From Rheinheimera soli (GTDB lineage: Bacteria; Pseudomonadota; Gammaproteobacteria; Enterobacterales; Alteromonadaceae): a stretch of DNA of 64,000 bases. The notes beneath the pieces are model-generated. The model did not search any database. It was not told the origin of the DNA and saw nothing but the letters and a program-made list of their open reading frames with translations. Positions 60,435-64,000 of the stretch are shown here, in pieces. A program made the translations under genes and the position numbers. The stretch is from contig NZ_JAJOYU010000008.1 in NCBI RefSeq assembly GCF_021290985.1, forward strand, positions 1-64,000. Reading direction: 5' to 3'. Every line of letters starts with the position of its first letter. Within the stretch, counting starts at the first letter, position 1.

Positions 60435-62756
60435 ATGAAGCACTCCCCCTGGCCCTGGGCGTCATTCACAGAAGACTCTGCTGATCATTCAGCAGAGTCT
60501 CAAAGTCATCCATGGTTTACCGATTTTTGCGTTCAACTGCAACAAGCAGACAACAGATTTTGGTCAGACTATCAAATCCATAGTCAAGAACCGGAAGCGG
60601 CATTGGACCAGGCAAAGTTCATGCAGATCTATCAAAGCCAGTGGCAAAGTCGTTTGCTGGATTTACGCTCAAGAACTTTGCAACGTCAGGGGCAGAGTTT
60701 TTACACTATAGGCAGCTGCGGTCATGAAGCTAATGCTGCCATAGCTGCCGCTTTGACGCCACAAGACCCAGCTTTACTTCACTACCGTAGCGGCGCTTTT
60801 TTCATGGAGCGCAGCAAGCAAGTGCCCGGACAAACTCCTCTGTATGATTTACTTTTGTCTTTCACTGCCAGCAGCCTGGATCCAATCTCTGGTGGACGGC
60901 ATAAGGTGCTGGGTAGCGTACCATTAAATATATGGCCACAAACAAGTACCATTGCCTCGCATTTACCAAAAGCTTTGGGGGCAGCTTTCGCCATTGAATT
61001 AAAAAAGCGTCTTGATAAAAATCAGACGGACACCTCTGTGCCGTTGCCTGATGCCACTATTGCAGATCCAATAGTCATTTGTAGTTTTGGTGACGCATCA
61101 GCCAACCATGCCAGCGCTCAGGCAGCTTTTAATACGTCGGCCTGGACCAGTTATCAAGGGCTTGCTCTTCCTCTGCTGATGGTTTGTGAGGACAATCAGA
61201 TAGGGATTTCAACACCCACTCCTGCCGGATGGATAGCCAGGCGCTTACAGAGTTATGCTGATATCGCCTATTTTACTGCAGATGGCAGGGATCTGTCCGC
61301 TAGCTATCATGCCGCAAAATCAGCTGCCGACTATGTCAGGTTTAACCGCAAACCAGCATTTTTACATCTAAAAACAATACGTTTGTTCGGTCATGCCGGT
61401 GCTGATGCCGAAGCAACCTACTTAAGTCAAAGCCAAATCGCCCAGAACCACGCCAATGATCCGCTGTGGTTTGGTGCGGCTTATCTTTTGTCCAAAGGCT
61501 GGCTGAGCGCTGCACAACTGCTGCACTGGTTACACAATCTAGAGCAACAAATAGTTCGGGTTAGCCAAAGTGTCATCAAGCAACCCAAACTACAAGGTGC
61601 AGAGACCATTACCGATAGCATTATTGCTAAAGTCCATTCGATAAAGACTAAAGCTCTGACAGCAGTTGACAGCCAACTCGCGCTGCAGTTTGACAAACAT
61701 AATTTAGAAAAACCGCAACACATCGCCAAATTACTGAACTGGACTCTGCATCAATTGATGAGCCAATACCCTGAACTTATTTTATGCGGCGAGGATATTG
61801 CAAAAAAAGGCGGCGTCTATGGCATCACACAGCACTTGGTACAGGATTTTGGCTATAAAAGAGTGATCAACACTCTGCTGGATGAGCAAAGTATTCTGGG
61901 GCTAGCGATAGGTCTGGCGCAACAGGGCTTTATTGCCATGCCAGAGATCCAGTTCTTAGCTTATGTGCATAACGCTGAAGACCAAATCAGAGGAGAAGCG
62001 GCAACATTACCTTTCTTCTCCAACGGACAACTCCACAATGGTATGGTGATCCGTATTGCAGGCTTAGGTTATCAAAAAGGTTTTGGTGGCCATTTCCATA
62101 ACGACAATTCATTTGCGGTGTTTCGCGATATACCGGGCCTTTTGGTGTTTTGTCCCTCGACCGGAGAAGATGCAGTTCTGATGCTGCGTCAGGCTGTTAG
62201 GTTAGCCTATGAGCAAAAACGGGTTGTGATTTTTCTGGAGCCTATAGCACTGTATATGATGCGGGACTTACATCAGAGCAAAGACGGCTTATGGCTAAAC
62301 AACATGCCGGATATCAATGCGGCCTTACCTGAATTGGGTGCCCCCCGCAGTTATGGTGCAGGCAAAGATGTTGCGCTGTTAAGCTATGGCAACGGTCATT
62401 ATTTATGTCAGCAGGCGTCAAAACATCTGGCTTGTCACAATATTGCTGTTCGTATTATTGATATCCGTTATCTGGTTCCTTTAGACATACATGCCATAGT
62501 GCAGCACCTGGAGGGATGTAAGAACATAGTGATCGTAGATGAATGCAGACGCCGTGGTTCATTAAGCGAGGAACTCTATACCCTGTTGCATGAAGCTAAA
62601 CCTGAGCACTTTAGAATTCAACGACTCTGCGCTGTCGATAGTTTTATCCCTCTGGGCAAAGCCGCCTATGACGTTTTACCCAGCGTCGACGACATAGTGC
62701 ATGCAGTTCTTTCTCATCTGTCGGTTCACGCTTCATCCTTAGCGGAGTCTGTATGA
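60435..62756 (+). CDS. fused alpha/beta E1 component of a 2-oxoacid dehydrogenase
   Basis: 773 residues, thiamine-diphosphate dependent. The alpha half (about 60-390) has HYRSGAFFMERS, SGGRHKVLG and the cofactor motif FGDASANH ... CEDNQIGIS; it reads GDA and DN where classical E1 has GDG and NN. The beta half (about 415-745) has LCGEDIAKKGGVYG, LLDEQSILGLAIGLA, and PEIQFLAYVHNAEDQIR as in branched-chain and pyruvate E1-beta. No E2 or lipoyl domain is encoded in view. Next to gcdH it could act on 2-oxoadipate to supply glutaryl units, but branched-chain oxoacids are equally possible. GAGG before ATG; overlaps the next gene by 4 bp. Confidence 0.78.
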   Translation: MKHSPWPWASFTEDSADHSAESQSHPWFTDFCVQLQQADNRFWSDYQIHSQEPEAALDQAKFMQIYQSQWQSRLLDLRSRTLQRQGQSFYTIGSCGHEANAAIAAALTPQDPALLHYRSGAFFMERSKQVPGQTPLYDLLLSFTASSLDPISGGRHKVLGSVPLNIWPQTSTIASHLPKALGAAFAIELKKRLDKNQTDTSVPLPDATIADPIVICSFGDASANHASAQAAFNTSAWTSYQGLALPLLMVCEDNQIGISTPTPAGWIARRLQSYADIAYFTADGRDLSASYHAAKSAADYVRFNRKPAFLHLKTIRLFGHAGADAEATYLSQSQIAQNHANDPLWFGAAYLLSKGWLSAAQLLHWLHNLEQQIVRVSQSVIKQPKLQGAETITDSIIAKVHSIKTKALTAVDSQLALQFDKHNLEKPQHIAKLLNWTLHQLMSQYPELILCGEDIAKKGGVYGITQHLVQDFGYKRVINTLLDEQSILGLAIGLAQQGFIAMPEIQFLAYVHNAEDQIRGEAATLPFFSNGQLHNGMVIRIAGLGYQKGFGGHFHNDNSFAVFRDIPGLLVFCPSTGEDAVLMLRQAVRLAYEQKRVVIFLEPIALYMMRDLHQSKDGLWLNNMPDINAALPELGAPRSYGAGKDVALLSYGNGHYLCQQASKHLACHNIAVRIIDIRYLVPLDIHAIVQHLEGCKNIVIVDECRRRGSLSEELYTLLHEAKPEHFRIQRLCAVDSFIPLGKAAYDVLPSVDDIVHAVLSHLSVHASSLAESV

Positions 62757-63829
62757 ATTACTCAACGTTAGTGGTAGCTCCGGGAAGGGGCAGTTATCAG
62801 AAACAAGAATTGGGCTATATCAGCCAAAACCTGAGCGACACAGCTGCGGGCGCTGTATTATTAGCGGGCTTTGATCAGAGCAGAATAAAGCTTGGATTAA
62901 GCACTGTCACTAGCCTGGACCAGGCTCCACAATTTAATTTCAGGCGTTATCAGCAAGCGGACAATGCCGCCGCACTTATTTTGGCCAGTGGCCTGATTGA
63001 TTATCAAACCTTGCAGCAAAGCTGTTATCAACCCGCAGTGATCACAGGGAATTCGATGGGATGGTACACGGCGCTGGCCTGTTCCGGAGTCTGGCATAGC
63101 ACAGAGGCTATGCGGATAGCCAGCCTGATGGCTCAGTACACGTCCCAAAGCCACTATAAAGGTGACAATGGCGGTCAGCTCATTTATCCATTAGTGGATG
63201 AGCACTGGCGCCCCAAATTGGACTACCAACAACAGGTTAACGCTTTATTAGCCCGCTGCAGTGGTCAGCTGTATATGTCCATTCTTTATGGTGGTTATGC
63301 AGTATTGGCAGGCAGCAGTGAGGCTATCAGTCTGGCCATGCAGACTTTACCTAAAATTGACGAACGTTTTCCGCTGCTGTTGCCTGGCCATTCGGCCTTT
63401 CATTCTCCTTTTATGGCGCAAGCCTCAGAGCAGGCACTTCAGAACATAGGTCATTCATCCTTTCAGGCCCCTGCAGTGCCGTTGGTTGATGGCTGTGGCC
63501 GGATCTGGCAGCCAGATTGCAGCGATTTGAACAAGCTGCGTGACTACACTTTGCGACAGCAAGTAACAGAAACCTATAATTTCACCGCATCTATTCAAGT
63601 CGCGGTAAAAGAATTCTGTCCTCAACGTATAGTGCTTCTGGGGCCGGGTAATGGTTTAGCAGGTGCGGTGATCCAGGCCTTGATTGAACTGAACTGGCAA
63701 GGATTAAGCAGCAAACAAGATTTTATTGCTCAGCAGCAACAGCAGCCCTGGTTACTTGCCATGGGCACCCCAGTTCAACGCGCCATCCTGTTGGAGCGCC
63801 CCCCTTCAACAGAGGCAAAGAGGGCCTAA
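62753..63829 (+). CDS. FabD-like acyltransferase
   Basis: 358 residues. Malonyl/acyltransferase fold: nucleophile elbow GNSMGWYTA (Ser near residue 101) and the catalytic His in LLPGHSAFHSPFM (about 213), followed by GPGNGLAG. It lacks the usual FabD N-terminal FPGQGSQ motif; it starts VVAPGRGSYQ instead. The Arg that selects malonyl's carboxylate cannot be confirmed by eye, so the acyl substrate is open. It is translationally coupled to the E1 gene (ATGA overlap), suggesting that the acyl product is moved to an acyl carrier. Confidence 0.72.
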   Translation: MNYSTLVVAPGRGSYQKQELGYISQNLSDTAAGAVLLAGFDQSRIKLGLSTVTSLDQAPQFNFRRYQQADNAAALILASGLIDYQTLQQSCYQPAVITGNSMGWYTALACSGVWHSTEAMRIASLMAQYTSQSHYKGDNGGQLIYPLVDEHWRPKLDYQQQVNALLARCSGQLYMSILYGGYAVLAGSSEAISLAMQTLPKIDERFPLLLPGHSAFHSPFMAQASEQALQNIGHSSFQAPAVPLVDGCGRIWQPDCSDLNKLRDYTLRQQVTETYNFTASIQVAVKEFCPQRIVLLGPGNGLAGAVIQALIELNWQGLSSKQDFIAQQQQQPWLLAMGTPVQRAILLERPPSTEAKRA

Positions 63830-63983
63830 AGGCGACGTATAAAGCCTGAAACTGGTGAGTTAGGGCGAATCATCTATCAAGGTCCGATGCAGCATCACCC
63901 GATACAGGCAGGTAGCTTAAACAATGGCTTAAAATAGGACAGGCTTAAACTTTGCCAGATAAAACACCAGGAACAGAGACGAA

Positions 63984-64000
63984 ATGGACAGCACAGAAAA
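63984..64000 (+). CDS. possible start of a further gene, cut by the window edge
   Basis: ATG at 63984 opens a frame (MDSTE...) that runs to the edge. GGAACAGAG upstream is a weak ribosome binding site. It lies 154 bp after the acyltransferase stop, and a gap of that size holds no other frame of note. Only its position suggests it belongs to the same unit. Confidence 0.25.

Noticed and set aside
58700-60500. gcdH as part of a standard lysine-degradation cluster
   Set aside because: No CoA-transferase, GcdR-type pairing or lysine genes are seen; the neighbours are an E1 and an acyltransferase instead.
63880-63940. Short frame starting MQHHPIQ after the acyltransferase
   Set aside because: Sixteen codons, no ribosome binding site and no recognisable feature.

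Overview
The window looks like a chromosomal segment of a mid-GC, Gram-negative gammaproteobacterium. A Rheinheimera-like or Alteromonadales/Chromatiales relative is my best guess, not proven. Support: the tRNA order Met-Leu-Gln-Gln matches the E. coli metT-leuW-glnU-glnW operon; the protein families are gammaproteobacterial (CusCBA, HipBA, NrtABC/NasA, paired M16 peptidases, POT peptide carrier); signal peptides and lipoboxes are Gram-negative in type.

Layout. 1-2.3 kb: a truncated unknown gene and a POT peptide transporter, convergent across a bidirectional terminator. 2.4-2.95 kb: a tRNA operon with a good sigma70 promoter. 2.97-26.2 kb: an arabinan/L-arabinose region. It holds an endo-arabinanase and two further GH43 enzymes, a YtfQRT-YjfF type sugar ABC transporter, an aldose epimerase, and the oxidative non-phosphorylating L-arabinose route: SDR dehydrogenase, SMP-30 lactonase, IlvD/Edd-type dehydratase, FAH-family AraD1/GguC protein, and ketoglutarate-semialdehyde dehydrogenase. 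A FadR-type GntR regulator closes the region. Near-identical 16-bp operators precede several of its transcription units. Embedded in it are a DUF3142/TPR gene pair, a two-subunit M16 peptidase and an ERIC repeat.

26.5-41.6 kb: a self-contained nitrate assimilation and molybdenum-cofactor block. It has nrtABC, a flavoprotein reductase, moaA-mobA-moaBCDE and modABC on the + strand, facing moeA-nasA (with moeB behind) on the - strand. Both the nrt and nasA units start from sigma54-like promoters. Each then runs into a leader hairpin with the hexaloop AAAGGC that is mutually exclusive with an intrinsic terminator, as expected for NasT/NasR (ANTAR) antitermination.

41.7-46.6 kb: HD-GYP and GGDEF c-di-GMP proteins, a serine hydrolase and a Gfo/Idh/MocA oxidoreductase. 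46.7-56.9 kb: an accessory, probably mobile, region. It holds hipBA with three evenly spaced operators, a 211-bp tandem duplication carrying truncated tRNA-Asp 3' ends, a gene-free array of GTCTGA...TCAGAC palindromes, a decayed hipB copy, and a copper/silver efflux operon (small Cys-rich secreted protein, cusC, cusB with a fused CusF domain, cusA) with a divergent TetR-type regulator. 57.7-64.0 kb: a small membrane protein, then a LysR regulator divergent from a glutaryl-CoA dehydrogenase, a fused alpha/beta 2-oxoacid dehydrogenase E1 and a FabD-like acyltransferase. I do not recognise this last combination as a described pathway; it continues past the right edge.
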